64,000 bases of DNA. It comes from Robertkochia flava (GTDB taxonomy: Bacteria; Bacteroidota; Bacteroidia; Flavobacteriales; Flavobacteriaceae). Both the position numbers and the translations under genes were made by a program. This document shows positions 34,107-43,521 of the stretch, one piece after another (positions within the stretch are counted from its first letter, which is position 1; every line of letters starts with the position of its first letter). The DNA lies in the NCBI RefSeq assembly GCF_020166515.1, contig NZ_JAINZT010000005.1, forward strand, positions 310,001 through 374,000. Direction: 5' to 3'. The notes below the pieces were generated by a model. The model did not search any database. It was not told where the DNA came from and saw only the letters and a list, made by a program, of their open reading frames with translations.

Positions 34107-34150
34107 TCTGTTCTGAAAAACTAAAGATTCGAATAATTCGGGTACGGGCT

Positions 34151-35911
34151 TTATGTTCCCGGCTGCGGGAGAAGACGTCCTTCCTTAGTAGCCGCAGCTT
34201 TTGGTGCTTTGCCGGTTTCTTCCTCCTCCTGGTCATCATCGACGTCCTCAGGAGAGAGGTCCGGATTGTCCGGGTCAATGGGTTCGGTAACCCCGCGAAT
34301 AACCGGCAGGACAATGTTGTTGTCTGCTTCACTGAAAAGGTCCTCAACTCCGTTGATCATTTCCTTACCCCTCCAGTAAAAGCCGGGGAACTTCCTCTCC
34401 TGCACGGGCAGGGCGTTTTCGGTATAAATCTTTCCCTCTACATTAATAGAAGAGGTTACCCGGTCTATCTGGTTATCTGTGATGTTAAAATGTATGGCTC
34501 CGCAGAGCTGTTTGTCGATCCCTATGAACTCCCCCTTGTCATCCCAGAGGTAGAAGAGGAGCTCAGCGTTCTTGATCATTTCGATATGGTGAAGCGAATT
34601 GTTCTCAAAGTGTCCGAATAGGTCTTTGGCCTTAAGTTGGTTAAAGCCCTTTCGATCTTCCTCTTCATATGTCTGATGACTTGTTGAATCTCTTTGAATG
34701 ATAAAGGCATTGCCCATTACCTTAAGCGAATCCAGGGTCTCGGTCTTTACGTCAGAGACCAGTACGATACTGTCTCCGGTCATTTGTGAGTCTGCGCTCC
34801 AGATCACCGGTCTGTATTTACCTTTCTGATTTTCCGGCACATCCGGGGGGATAAAGGTGATAAACCGGGTAAGCCCGGTCTTTTGATCAGAGTGTATAGA
34901 ATCGCTTTTCCCGCTCATATCGCTCTTGTAGAAACGGGCATCCCGAAAGGCCCGGATAATGCGACCGTCTTCAGGACCTGTTACCATCAGGGTGTCTCCG
35001 TGAATGTAAAGGGAATCCTTTTCGAAAACGGAAATGGCCAGGGCCTTTTTGGTTACGAAAACAGAATCTTCGGCTTTGTAGACCTCGGCATAATGCCCTT
35101 TAATGACCCCGTTATTTACGCTATCGATAACCCTGATGTTGTTCGTGGCCGAAGCAAATTCCCTGGCCTTGTCAAAGTACAGGCTGTCGCCATAAATGAT
35201 ACGGTCGTTATAGTCTATCCTTGTGTTTTTTACGCCATACCCGGTTTCTCCCGGGGTGTTGTAATACCCTCGTTCACAATAGATACGGTAATCTCTTCCG
35301 GTAATGGTGGAAGGCCCGTACATATAGGCATTCCTGGATTTGGTGTAGTAGTCGAGCCGTGCACTTTCAATTTCGTAATCCGGATTGGTTATTTGTACAT
35401 CGCTGCTAAATTCATATTTACTGAATTCCAGGTAATATTTTCCGCGATTCGAGGTCAGGGTATTAGCGCTGTCTCTTACCGTACCGGGAGTTTCGTAATA
35501 CGCTTGCTGGGTATTCCGGTCAAACTTAACTTCTTCGGTGGTGAGGTTCATGCTGTTGTTGCGCAGGTTAACACCTCCCCTGGCTACAGCCAGTTTGGTG
35601 TTGGCATCATATTCGGCCTCTTCACTGCTCATCCTGATCGAATCGCCTTGTTGAAAAAAGACGTTGCCAAAGGCCTGGATCCTGTTCTCCTGGCGATAGA
35701 AAACCGCCACATCACACCACAGGTCGATACCGTCATGCTCAAATTGAACCTGCTGGTCGTCCTTACTCATAATATCGGCTCCGGGATATTTCACTTCATC
35801 CTTGGTGAAATCTCCGGGGTGATTGATAATGATTCTCTTCTTTTCCTGTGCGTGCAGGGCAGAAGAGGCCATGAAGAGTAGCAGCGCTGCTATTTGAATT
35901 GCTCGTTTCAA
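34151..35911 (-). CDS. OstA-like LPS-assembly protein
   Basis: A 586-aa exported protein. A signal peptide (KRAIQIAALLLFMASSALHAQ) is followed by repeated beta-jellyroll LptA/OstA segments: DLWCDVAVFYRQENRIQAFGNVFFQQGDSIR, SSEEAEYDANTKLAVARGGV, LTTEEVKFDRNTQQAYYE and YKAEDSVFVTKKALAI. These match the OstA family that forms a periplasmic bridge carrying lipopolysaccharide to the outer membrane. The Bacteroidota version is long and ends in a Pro/Glu-rich tail. The start codon is TTG at 35911, with a TATTTTTG element at 35932-35939. Confidence 0.9.
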   Translation of the reverse strand: MKRAIQIAALLLFMASSALHAQEKKRIIINHPGDFTKDEVKYPGADIMSKDDQQVQFEHDGIDLWCDVAVFYRQENRIQAFGNVFFQQGDSIRMSSEEAEYDANTKLAVARGGVNLRNNSMNLTTEEVKFDRNTQQAYYETPGTVRDSANTLTSNRGKYYLEFSKYEFSSDVQITNPDYEIESARLDYYTKSRNAYMYGPSTITGRDYRIYCERGYYNTPGETGYGVKNTRIDYNDRIIYGDSLYFDKAREFASATNNIRVIDSVNNGVIKGHYAEVYKAEDSVFVTKKALAISVFEKDSLYIHGDTLMVTGPEDGRIIRAFRDARFYKSDMSGKSDSIHSDQKTGLTRFITFIPPDVPENQKGKYRPVIWSADSQMTGDSIVLVSDVKTETLDSLKVMGNAFIIQRDSTSHQTYEEEDRKGFNQLKAKDLFGHFENNSLHHIEMIKNAELLFYLWDDKGEFIGIDKQLCGAIHFNITDNQIDRVTSSINVEGKIYTENALPVQERKFPGFYWRGKEMINGVEDLFSEADNNIVLPVIRGVTEPIDPDNPDLSPEDVDDDQEEEETGKAPKAAATKEGRLLPQPGT

Positions 35912-35931
35912 GGTTGTTCACATTTGGTGTT

Positions 35932-35939
35932 CAAAAATA
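35932..35939 (-). promoter_or_regulatory. Promoter -7 element of the OstA-like gene
   Basis: TATTTTTG on the minus strand, matching TAnnTTTG, about 20 nt before the TTG start. Confidence 0.55.
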
Positions 35940-35987
35940 AGGCTTTTTAGCCAAGGGAGTACAGGTGGGGAATTTTTAACGGTCAAT

Positions 35988-36023
35988 AAAAAACGCATTC
36001 CCCGGAGGCAATGCGTTCTTTTT
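35988..36023 (-). terminator. Terminator after purA
   Basis: AACGCATT (35992-35999) pairs with AATGCGTT (36010-36017) around a GC-rich loop, flanked by A and T runs. It terminates the minus-strand purA transcript. Confidence 0.85.
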
Positions 36024-36049
36024 TAACCTTTAGCGTTATAGCGATACGC

Positions 36050-37321
36050 TTACCTGTGAATGGTCTGAGTTCGGTCAGGCCCCACGGAAACGATCTTAAC
36101 AGGTACTTCCAGTTCTTGTTCGAGAAAGCTGATATAGGCACTTAACTCTTCCGGGAATTCCTTTTCAGACTTGATGGATGTCAGATCTTGTTGCCATCCT
36201 TTCAGCTCGGTATAAATCGGCTCTATATTTTCGGGCTCTATATTGTAGGGCAGGTGGCTGATCTCTTCCCCTCTGTACTTATAAGCGGTACATACCTTAA
36301 GATGGTCGAATCCGCTCAATACGTCGGCCTTCATCATCATTAGCTGGGTTACCCCGTTCACCTGAACGGCGTACTTAAGGGCTACCAGGTCCAGCCAGCC
36401 GCATCGGCGTTTTCGGCCGGTGGTGGCTCCGAATTCATTACCTACGCGCCCCATGGTTTCTCCTGTTTCGTCAAAGAGTTCGGTAGGGAAGGGGCCACTA
36501 CCTACTCTGGTGGTATAGGCCTTAAAGATCCCGAGAACCTCTCCGATCTTTCCGGGAGCAACTCCCAGCCCGGTGCAGGCGCCTGCTGCTGTGGTATTGG
36601 ATGAGGTTACAAAGGGATAGGTTCCGAAATCGATATCCAGTAAAGATCCCTGGGCACCTTCCGCCAGGATGGAGCGGTTGGCCTTGATGGCCTGGTGCAT
36701 GTACTCTTCACTGTCGATAAAGGTGAGTTCCTTCAATTTTTCGATAGCCGCAAAGAATTCGACTTCCAGTTCCTTAAGGTTGTATTCTACATCTACATTG
36801 TAGAATTTTATAATGGCTTCGTGCTTATCGGCAAGTGACCTGTATTTTTCTTTCCAGTCTTCCATCTCCAGGTCTCCCACCCGGATCCCGTTTCTGCCGG
36901 TCTTATCCATATAAGTCGGCCCGATCCCTTTCAGGGTAGATCCGATCTTAGCCTTGCCTTTGGCTGCTTCTGAGGCAGCGTCCAGCAGGCGATGGGTGGG
37001 CAGGATCAGGTGCGCCTTTCGGGAAATCAGAAGACGCGATTTGATATCGAGGTTGAATTGGTCGAGGTTGTCCAGTTCCTTTTTAAAGATAACCGGGTCT
37101 ATAACCACACCGTTACCTACTATATTGATTGCATTTTCATGAAAAATACCGGATGGGATGGTGTGTAAAACGTGCTTGATCCCGTCGAACTCCAGGGTAT
37201 GACCTGCATTGGGACCGCCCTGGAAACGTGCGATAATATCGTAATCGCGGGTAAGAACATCAACGATCTTTCCTTTTCCTTCGTCTCCCCATTGGAGTCC
37301 TAGTAGTAAATCTACTGCCAT
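36050..37321 (-). CDS. purA: Adenylosuccinate synthetase
   Basis: GTP-dependent condensation of IMP and aspartate in AMP synthesis. A 423-aa protein of usual length. Motifs: LLGLQWGDEGKGKIVD (P-loop and catalytic Asp), QGGPNAGHTLEF (catalytic His), STLKGIGPTYMDK, EGAQGSLLDIDFGTYPFVTSSNTT and ATTGRKRRCGWLDLVAL. The ATG at 37321 (MAVDLLLGLQ) is the canonical start; the 40-residue frame upstream runs through the 3' end of the Fur gene. It lies 10 bp after the Fur-family regulator, so the two are probably one operon. Confidence 0.97.
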   Translation of the reverse strand: MAVDLLLGLQWGDEGKGKIVDVLTRDYDIIARFQGGPNAGHTLEFDGIKHVLHTIPSGIFHENAINIVGNGVVIDPVIFKKELDNLDQFNLDIKSRLLISRKAHLILPTHRLLDAASEAAKGKAKIGSTLKGIGPTYMDKTGRNGIRVGDLEMEDWKEKYRSLADKHEAIIKFYNVDVEYNLKELEVEFFAAIEKLKELTFIDSEEYMHQAIKANRSILAEGAQGSLLDIDFGTYPFVTSSNTTAAGACTGLGVAPGKIGEVLGIFKAYTTRVGSGPFPTELFDETGETMGRVGNEFGATTGRKRRCGWLDLVALKYAVQVNGVTQLMMMKADVLSGFDHLKVCTAYKYRGEEISHLPYNIEPENIEPIYTELKGWQQDLTSIKSEKEFPEELSAYISFLEQELEVPVKIVSVGPDRTQTIHR

Positions 37322-37331
37322 TGTATTGTAA

Positions 37332-37778
37332 TTAATTATTTTCCTTGTTTTTGGTGCCGTAAAAATAAAGGGAGTGGTTCTGGATCTTAATATCAAAGAC
37401 TTCTTCGATGGTCTTTTTAATACTTTCAATCCTCGGGTCACAGAACTCCATGACCTCTCCGGTGTCGGTGAGGATCACATGGTCGTGTTGCTTGTCGAAA
37501 TAGGATTTTTCGTAATGCGCCTGATTTTGTCCGAACTGGTGTTTACGGACAAGGCTGCATTCGAGAAGCAATTCTATGGTATTGTAAAGGGTGGCACGGC
37601 TAACCCTGTAATTCTTGTTCTTCATTTTGATGTAGAGGGACTCTATATCAAAATGGTCATCGTTGTCGTAAATTTCCTGGAGGATAGCATAGCGTTCCGG
37701 GGTTTTCCGGTGCCCGTGTTCTTCTAAAAACTTCGTGAAAACGTTCTTTACGATCTCCTGGTTACTCTTGTCCGTCAT
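37332..37778 (-). CDS. Fur-family transcriptional regulator
   Basis: A 148-aa metal-responsive regulator with the winged-helix N-terminus ([33 protein letters not shown]...[18 protein letters not shown]) and the C-terminal dimer and metal region [21 protein letters not shown]. The His-x-His and following Glu and Asp match the regulatory metal site; the two CxxC zinc knuckles seen in many Fur proteins are absent. It could sense iron (Fur), peroxide (PerR) or zinc. It is first in an operon with purA, which is a frequent arrangement in this family of bacteria. A TACATTTG element lies at 37799-37806. Confidence 0.93.
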   Translation of the reverse strand: MTDKSNQEIVKNVFTKFLEEHGHRKTPERYAILQEIYDNDDHFDIESLYIKMKNKNYRVSRATLYNTIELLLECSLVRKHQFGQNQAHYEKSYFDKQHDHVILTDTGEVMEFCDPRIESIKKTIEEVFDIKIQNHSLYFYGTKNKENN

Positions 37779-37798
37779 TCGGATAACGATTTAGGGTA

Positions 37799-37806
37799 CA
37801 AATGTA
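37799..37806 (-). promoter_or_regulatory. Promoter -7 element of the Fur-purA operon
   Basis: TACATTTG on the minus strand, matching TAnnTTTG, about 20 nt before the Fur-family ATG. Confidence 0.55.
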
Positions 37807-37816
37807 GTATTAAAAA

Positions 37817-40021
37817 TTAAATTCGGGTGACTTTATTCATTCCGTCTATCTTCAGGAGATTTTCCAGGAGTTTCTTCAAAATGGTGTTGTTTTTGACCTC
37901 CACCGTGATCTTTCCGGAGAATACCCCACCCTCGGTATCGAAGCTGATATTCTTCATATTTACATGCATATTGGTGGAGATCACCTTGGTAACATCACTC
38001 ACCAGTCCGAGGTTGTCAATACCCTCAAGCCGGATCAGTGCAGTGAATTCCTGCTGGGAAGAATCGATCCATTTGGCAGGTATGATCCGGTAGGCATAAT
38101 TGGATTGCAGGGAAATGGCATTGGGGCAATCTTTTTTGTGGACCTTGATCCCCTCATTCACTGTTATAAAGCCAAAAACGTCATCCCCGGGTATCGGGCT
38201 GCAGCAGGGGGAAAACTTATAGTCCAGCTTTTCCTCTTCCTTTCCGAATACCAGCAGGTCGTACTTGTTAGTGATCTCTTCCTTATTAAGATCTTCAGCC
38301 TTGCCGGGTTTTCTGATCTTGGTCTTAAAGAAATTAAGCAGGGTATTGCCGCGGGCTGCCGCGAAGTTCTTTAGCTTCTGGTTGTCTATGGTACCTATTC
38401 CTACCCTGTAGAAGAGGTCCAGGCTGGTTTTTAGCTTGAAGAAAACCACCAGGTCGTTCACTACCTTTTCATTCAGGGTGATCTTAAGCTGCCGCAGCTT
38501 TCTCCTGAGGATCTCTTTTCCTTCTTCCCCGATCTTCTTTCGCTCTTCTTTTAAAGACGATTTGATCTTGGCACGTGCCCTTCCGGTGGTGGCGTAATCC
38601 AGCCAGTTGGCATTGGGTTTGGTACTTTCTGAGGTGATCACCTCCACCTGGTCACCGCTTTTTAATTCCCGGTTCAGGGGTACGAGCTTTCCGTTAACTT
38701 TTGCTCCCCGGGTCTTAAGACCTATTTCGGTGTGGATACTGAAAGCGAAATCAAGGGGGGTAGCCCCTTTTGGCAACGATTTCAGTTCTCCTTTGGGAGT
38801 AAAGACAAAGATCTCCTGGGAGTAAAGGTTAAGCTTGAATTCTTCCACAAAATCCACGGCATTGCCGTCGGCATTCTCGAGGGCTTCCTGCAATCGGTTC
38901 AGCCATACATCAATACCTTTTTCCTGCTGGTTGCCGTGCTTGTATTTAAAGTGAGCCGCATACCCTTTCTCGGCGATCTCGTGCATTCGTTCCGAGCGGA
39001 TCTGAACTTCGACCCACCTTCCCTTAGGGCCCATCACCGTAATGTGAAGCGCCTCATAACCGGTGGTCTTTGGGGAGGAAATCCAATCCCGCAGCCGTAC
39101 CGGATTGGGACGGAAGTGGTCGGTAACGATCGAATAGATCTTCCAGGCGAGGAATTTTTCATTAGCCGCATCGCTCTTGTAGACGATACGAATGGCAAAT
39201 TTATCGTAGACCTCGTCAAAGCTCACGTTCTGGGCTTTCATTTTCCGACGGATGGAAAAAATACTTTTAGGACGACCTTTAATGGAGTAATGGAGGCCTT
39301 CCTTGTCCAGGCTTTCCTCGATCACATTGGAGAAGGCTTCAATATATGCTTTTTGGTCTTCTTCGCTTTCGCGGATCTTTTCTTTAATGTCGTGGTACAC
39401 ATCCGGTTCTGTGTATTTCAGTCCGAGGTCCTCCAGTTCCGTTTTAATATTATAGAGCCCGATCCGGTGTGCCAGAGGGGCGTAGATATAAAGGGTTTCA
39501 GAAGCGATCTTCACCTGTTTGTGATCGACCATGGAATCCATGGTTTGCATATTGTGCAGACGATCGGCGATTTTGATCAGGATCACCCTGACATCGTCAT
39601 TCAGGGTAAGCAGCATTTTTCTGAAGTTTTCTGCCTGTAGAGAGATATCCTGTTCTGAGCTCAGCTGCGAGATCTTGGTTAATCCGTCTACAATGCGGGC
39701 GACGGTCTCCCCGAACAGGCGCTCGATGTCTTCGAGGGTATAGGTGGTGTCTTCCACAACATCGTGCAGCAGGGCTGCGGCAATAGCCGTGGCGTCCAGA
39801 CCGATCTGCTGGGCCACGATCTTCGCCACCGCAATAGGATGAAAGATATAAGCCTCTCCGCTTTTTCTTCGCTGTTCCTTATGGGCGTCAACCGCTACAT
39901 CAAAGGCCTTTCGGATGAGTTTTTTATCCTCCTCGGAAAGGGCCTGGTAACTAATGCGGAGCAGTTCCTTATACTGCTGTGCAATCAGTTTATTCTCTTT
40001 TTCTACGTCTATTACCGCCAT
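37817..40021 (-). CDS. RelA/SpoT bifunctional (p)ppGpp synthetase/hydrolase
   Basis: A 734-aa Rsh enzyme controlling the stringent response. HD-type hydrolase: YIFHPIAVAKIVA and ALLHDVVEDTTYT, with KIADRLHNMQTM. Synthetase: FSIRRKMKAQNVSFDEVYDKFAIRIV, TGYEALHITVMGPKGRWVEVQIRSERMHEIAEKGYAAHFKYK. A TGS domain follows (VFTPKGELKSLPKGATPLDFAFSIHTEIG). A zinc-type segment has FSPCCSPIPGDDVFGF, and an ACT-like domain ends the protein (IRLEGIDNLGLVSDVTKVIS). Both activities appear intact. It precedes the Fur gene by 38 bp. Confidence 0.96.
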   Translation of the reverse strand: MAVIDVEKENKLIAQQYKELLRISYQALSEEDKKLIRKAFDVAVDAHKEQRRKSGEAYIFHPIAVAKIVAQQIGLDATAIAAALLHDVVEDTTYTLEDIERLFGETVARIVDGLTKISQLSSEQDISLQAENFRKMLLTLNDDVRVILIKIADRLHNMQTMDSMVDHKQVKIASETLYIYAPLAHRIGLYNIKTELEDLGLKYTEPDVYHDIKEKIRESEEDQKAYIEAFSNVIEESLDKEGLHYSIKGRPKSIFSIRRKMKAQNVSFDEVYDKFAIRIVYKSDAANEKFLAWKIYSIVTDHFRPNPVRLRDWISSPKTTGYEALHITVMGPKGRWVEVQIRSERMHEIAEKGYAAHFKYKHGNQQEKGIDVWLNRLQEALENADGNAVDFVEEFKLNLYSQEIFVFTPKGELKSLPKGATPLDFAFSIHTEIGLKTRGAKVNGKLVPLNRELKSGDQVEVITSESTKPNANWLDYATTGRARAKIKSSLKEERKKIGEEGKEILRRKLRQLKITLNEKVVNDLVVFFKLKTSLDLFYRVGIGTIDNQKLKNFAAARGNTLLNFFKTKIRKPGKAEDLNKEEITNKYDLLVFGKEEEKLDYKFSPCCSPIPGDDVFGFITVNEGIKVHKKDCPNAISLQSNYAYRIIPAKWIDSSQQEFTALIRLEGIDNLGLVSDVTKVISTNMHVNMKNISFDTEGGVFSGKITVEVKNNTILKKLLENLLKIDGMNKVTRI

Positions 40022-40062
40022 ACTTTAAAAATAAGATAATCTACCCGAACAATCAACAAATT

Positions 40063-41299
40063 CTATGCCTGAAGTGCTTTGATCCTGTCGTAAATTCTGG
40101 GATGGGAATAATGCACAAAAACATAGGCCGGGTGTGGGGTAAGGTTGCTCAGGCTGTTTTTGGATAATTTTTTCAGGGCACTTACCAGAGGGGCTGCCTT
40201 AAAGGTGGATTTAGCAAAGGCATCTGCCTGGTATTCGAATTTTCTGGAAAACCAGTTCATTCCCATTCCGGTGATCTCTGAAATTGGGCTGTACAGTAAT
40301 CCGAAGGCCAGTAAACCGGCGTGAAAACTGGGCTCACTTACCCCTATGCCCATGGATAACGCCGGGATGCTGAGAAATAACGAGAGCAGGTAAAGGGTAG
40401 CTCCGGTGATAAGAACGGAGGCCAGGAGATTGAACAGGATATGATTCTTTTTGTAGTGCCCCACCTCATGAGCGAGCACCGCAACGATCTCTTCTTCTTC
40501 AAGATCGTTGATCAGGGTGTCGTAGAGGGTTACGCGTTTTTCCTTGCCAAAACCCGAAAAATAAGCATTGGCCTTGGTAGATCTTTTCGAACCGTCTATC
40601 ATAAAGATCTTATTCAGGGAAAAGCCTTCCCCGGAGGCGTATGCTTCAATTTTGTCTCTCAGGCTGCCCTGCTCCAGTGGGGTTTGTTTGTTAAACAGGG
40701 GGACGATAAGCCTGCTGTAGAACATATTGGTAAAAATGGAAAGGAGGGTTACCAGGATCCAGGCATAGATCCAGAATGAAGTTCCGGCTTTCTGGTAGAA
40801 AAGGATGAACAGGGCGAGTACTCCACCACCCAGCACGGCGCCCAGTACAGCTCCTTTGATCTTATCGGTGATGAAGGTGGTCCGGGTGGTCTTGTTAAAC
40901 CCGAATCTTTCCTCGATAACAAAGGTATGGTACCAGGAAAAGGGCAGGTTCATGATACTGCTCAGGCCTCCCAGTAGCGCGAAGAATAAAAGGGCCCTCC
41001 ATACCGGATGATCGGAAATGCCCAGTGCCCATTGGTCTGCCCATTCGAATCCTCCTAAAAAGAAGAAGAGCAGGGTGGCAGTGATCGATACGATGGCCTG
41101 CAATACCGAGAAGCGGTAATTGGATTTTTTTTTTGTATTGCTGCGATCTAAGGTATTCATCCCTGGGATAGACATCACCGAGTTCCTCAGGAATGGGATC
41201 GTCATAGCGGGTATAATTGAGATAATCCAGAAACTGGTCGGTAAAAAAGTCGGCCAGCAAAATGACAATGATGATGTGGAATACGGTTTGGGGATCCAT
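40063..41299 (-). CDS. M48 (Ste24/HtpX-like) membrane metalloprotease, frameshifted at a 10-T run
   Basis: Inner-membrane zinc protease of the Ste24/CAAX endopeptidase type. The true N-terminus starts at the ATG at 41299 (MDPQTVFHIIIVILLADFF, one membrane helix) and runs to QYKKK near residue 58. The rest continues in another frame (SNYRFSVLQAIVSITATLLFF...). The switch is at a 10-base T run (41125-41134); nine bases would restore one 411-aa protein of normal family length. The second part holds the catalytic HEVGHYKKNH and EYQADAFA, and several membrane helices. Possible reasons are a sequencing error, a recent mutation, or polymerase or ribosome slippage. It lies 9 bp after the TrmH gene. 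Confidence 0.85.
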
Positions 41300-41308
41300 A
41301 GGATGTAT

Positions 41309-42112
41309 TTATTGAAAATTTCGTTGGCGTTTGGCCTCGAAAATAATGATGGCTGCTGATACGGAAACGTTCATCGAGTCGATCTCCCCCTGCATGGGGA
41401 TTATAACATTCCGGCTGGAGGCTTCCAGCCACTGCTCGGTAAGTCCGGTGGCTTCGGTGCCCACCACAATTGCCGATGGCCCTGTGTAATCTACCTTGTG
41501 ATAGGCCTCCGAGGCGGTGAGTGCGGCACAATACATGGCGATGTTGTTTTCCCTGAGCCAGGAAATGATCTCCGGGGTGGTCGCTGTGGCCACCTGCGTG
41601 GTAAACAGGCAACCTACTCCGGAACGGATGATGTTCGGATTGTAAAGGTCGGTTCTGGGATTGGCGATAATAACTGCATCGAGGTTGGCCGCATCAGCCG
41701 TACGCAATAAAGCTCCGATATTCCCTGGTTTTTCAGGAGCCTCGGCTATAAGTAACAACGGATGTTTACTGGTGAACCTGAGGGAATCCAGGGAATGTTG
41801 CTTGCTTTCAACCAGGGCGATAACGCCTTCGGTGCTATCGCGGTAGGCTATTTTCCGGTAGACCTCCTCACTCACTTCAATGATTTCGGGAGCCGTGTCG
41901 CAGGTTTCCAGCAGTTTTTGCAGGGCGGCGGTATCGGCGATGCCGGTTGCGGTAAAAAGGGTTCTTATCTGGTAGCCACCCTTAATCAGCAGTTCCAGTT
42001 CGCGTTGTCCTTCACTGACAAACAAACCGGTCTTTTTTCGGTGCCGTGATTTCTCCCGGATGAGCAGGAGCTCTTTTATAAGTTTGTTCTGCGGGCTGGA
42101 GATATATTTCAA
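41309..42112 (-). CDS. TrmH/SpoU-family RNA 2'-O-methyltransferase
   Basis: A 267-aa knot-fold methyltransferase that methylates a ribose in tRNA or rRNA using AdoMet. N-terminal substrate domain: YISSPQNKLIKELLLIREKSRHRKKTGLFVSEG. Motif 1: PEKPGNIGALLRTADA; motif 2: AIVVGTEATGLTEQWLE; motif 3: VIIPMQGEIDSMNVSVSAAIIIFE. All three SpoU motifs are complete. The start is TTG at 42112, just after a TATTTTTG element at 42129-42136 that would begin the mRNA about 10 nt upstream. Exact RNA target unknown. It is followed closely by the M48 protease gene. Confidence 0.94.
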   Translation of the reverse strand: MKYISSPQNKLIKELLLIREKSRHRKKTGLFVSEGQRELELLIKGGYQIRTLFTATGIADTAALQKLLETCDTAPEIIEVSEEVYRKIAYRDSTEGVIALVESKQHSLDSLRFTSKHPLLLIAEAPEKPGNIGALLRTADAANLDAVIIANPRTDLYNPNIIRSGVGCLFTTQVATATTPEIISWLRENNIAMYCAALTASEAYHKVDYTGPSAIVVGTEATGLTEQWLEASSRNVIIPMQGEIDSMNVSVSAAIIIFEAKRQRNFQ

Positions 42113-42128
42113 GACCTTGAGTTTTATT

Positions 42129-42136
42129 CAAAAATA
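42129..42136 (-). promoter_or_regulatory. Promoter -7 element of the TrmH-M48 operon
   Basis: TATTTTTG on the minus strand, matching TAnnTTTG, about 17 nt before the TTG start codon. Confidence 0.5.
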
Positions 42137-42154
42137 CCAAATAGGCCCGTTAAA

Positions 42155-42187
42155 AAGAAAGCATTCCTGAAAAAGGAATGCTTTCTT
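42155..42187 (-). terminator. Terminator after the amidohydrolase pair
   Basis: AAAGCATTCC (42158-42167) pairs with GGAATGCTTT (42175-42184) around TGAAAAA, with A and T flanks. It lies 24 bp past the stop of the 434-aa gene. Confidence 0.85.
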
Positions 42188-42210
42188 AAAAAATCTATGT
42201 GTTAAGCGGG

Positions 42211-43515
42211 TTACTCCTCGGCATATTTTCCGGAATAACGCTTCCAAAGTTCGGTCTGGTGGGTTTCAAGACTAATATCCCTTCCCTGTATGTAAGCCTT
42301 GCTGAGTTGGTTGGTACGCATATCCAGTGCATCGCCTTCGGCAATGAACAGGGTGGCATCTTTTCCGGTTTCCAGGGTGCCGGTAAAGTCCTCAATTCCC
42401 AGGATTTTGGCAGCGTCTCCCGTGATCATTTGAACGGCCTTTTCCTTATCCACGCCGTAGGCGGCAACCGATCCTGCGTAAAAAGGCAGGTTCCGGGTGT
42501 TCATACGTTCCATTTGTCCACTTACGTCGATACCGGTAAGTACCCCTTTACTGATCAATGCTGAAGCCAGCATAAAAGGTTTTTTGATCTGGGTGTCATC
42601 GGTGGAAGGAAGTCTGTGAGGTCGGGAAACGATCACAGGAATGTTCTTTTCTGCCAGCAGCTCTGCCATGGCGTCAGCCTGGTGACCTCCTACGATCACA
42701 GGCGACTCAACCCCGTGCTCTTCCATAAAACTGACCATATCGGCGATCTCTTTCTGACCGTTTACATTGACGAAAAGCTTTTTACTGCCGTCAAAGATGC
42801 CCTGAATGGCTTCAAGGGCCAGGTTTCTTGGTTCCTGTTGTCCTTTGGCGTAAGCTTTGGCTTCCCGGAAAAATGAAGCCACCTCATCCAGTTGCTCAGT
42901 GTATTGGTCGTTGGGTTTAAAACCGCGTCCTTCCCCCATCCACCAGCGTTTTCTGACGAAACTTTCCGGCCAGTTCATATGGATGGCATCATCGGTTTTG
43001 ATGGCTGCATCCTCCCAGTTCCAGGCATCCAGCTGTACCACAGAGGAGGTTCCTGAAATTCTTCCTTCCCTGGGGGTGATCTGTGCGGTAAGGACCCCGT
43101 TGGGACGCATACTCTCAACCACCTTCGATTCTGCATTATAAGCGATCAGGGCCCGGATATGGGGAATGATATTTCCGATCTCCTCGATGTCGTTGGAGGC
43201 GCGTACCGCATCGATCTCCACCAGTCCAAGGGTAGAATTCAGAGCGATGAATCCCGGGTAAACGTGTTTACCCCCGGCGTTGATCACCTCGTCAAAAGCG
43301 GCCGCTTCAGCTCCGGAGGCTGGCCCGATATAGGTGATCTTTCCATTTTCAAATCCCACGGCACTGTTCTCGATCACCTGTCCGTTACCCACATGGGCGG
43401 TTGCCCCGGTAATCAGTACCGATCCTTCCTGGGCAGGGGCCGGAGTTTGTTGCGCCTGAGCCATCCATGTTCCGGCAAACAGGAGGGCAGCGATGATATG
43501 TTTTATTCTTAGCAT
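42211..43515 (-). CDS. Secreted amidohydrolase-fold protein lacking metal ligands
   Basis: A 434-aa exported protein with signal peptide (RIKHIIAALLFAGTWMAQAQ). It has the amidohydrolase composite barrel pattern: VLITGATAHVGNGQVIENS, NGKITYIGP, GGKHVYPGFIALNSTLGL, and near the end YAGSVAAYGVDKEKAVQMITGDAAKILGIEDFTGTLETGKDATLFIAEG. The position where active members have HxH reads ALNSTLG, and I do not find the later His or Asp ligands. It is therefore probably inactive by itself. It lies 6 bp after the 998-aa amidohydrolase and may form a complex with it. Confidence 0.85.
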   Translation of the reverse strand: MLRIKHIIAALLFAGTWMAQAQQTPAPAQEGSVLITGATAHVGNGQVIENSAVGFENGKITYIGPASGAEAAAFDEVINAGGKHVYPGFIALNSTLGLVEIDAVRASNDIEEIGNIIPHIRALIAYNAESKVVESMRPNGVLTAQITPREGRISGTSSVVQLDAWNWEDAAIKTDDAIHMNWPESFVRKRWWMGEGRGFKPNDQYTEQLDEVASFFREAKAYAKGQQEPRNLALEAIQGIFDGSKKLFVNVNGQKEIADMVSFMEEHGVESPVIVGGHQADAMAELLAEKNIPVIVSRPHRLPSTDDTQIKKPFMLASALISKGVLTGIDVSGQMERMNTRNLPFYAGSVAAYGVDKEKAVQMITGDAAKILGIEDFTGTLETGKDATLFIAEGDALDMRTNQLSKAYIQGRDISLETHQTELWKRYSGKYAEE

Positions 43516-43521
43516 GATATC

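Noticed and set aside
34883-35881. Plus-strand ORF of 332 codons antisense to the OstA-like gene
   Set aside because: The OstA frame has a signal peptide and jellyroll repeats. The antisense frame has no recognisable domain and no promoter or ribosome-binding site.
38732-39640. Plus-strand ORF of 302 codons antisense to the RelA/SpoT gene
   Set aside because: It lies entirely within a well-conserved Rsh enzyme with complete motifs and shows no features of its own.
40895-41299. A separate 134-aa ORF at the start of the M48 gene
   Set aside because: Only its first 58 residues are meaningful, being the N-terminus of the M48 protease. The rest is the frame after the 10-T shift.
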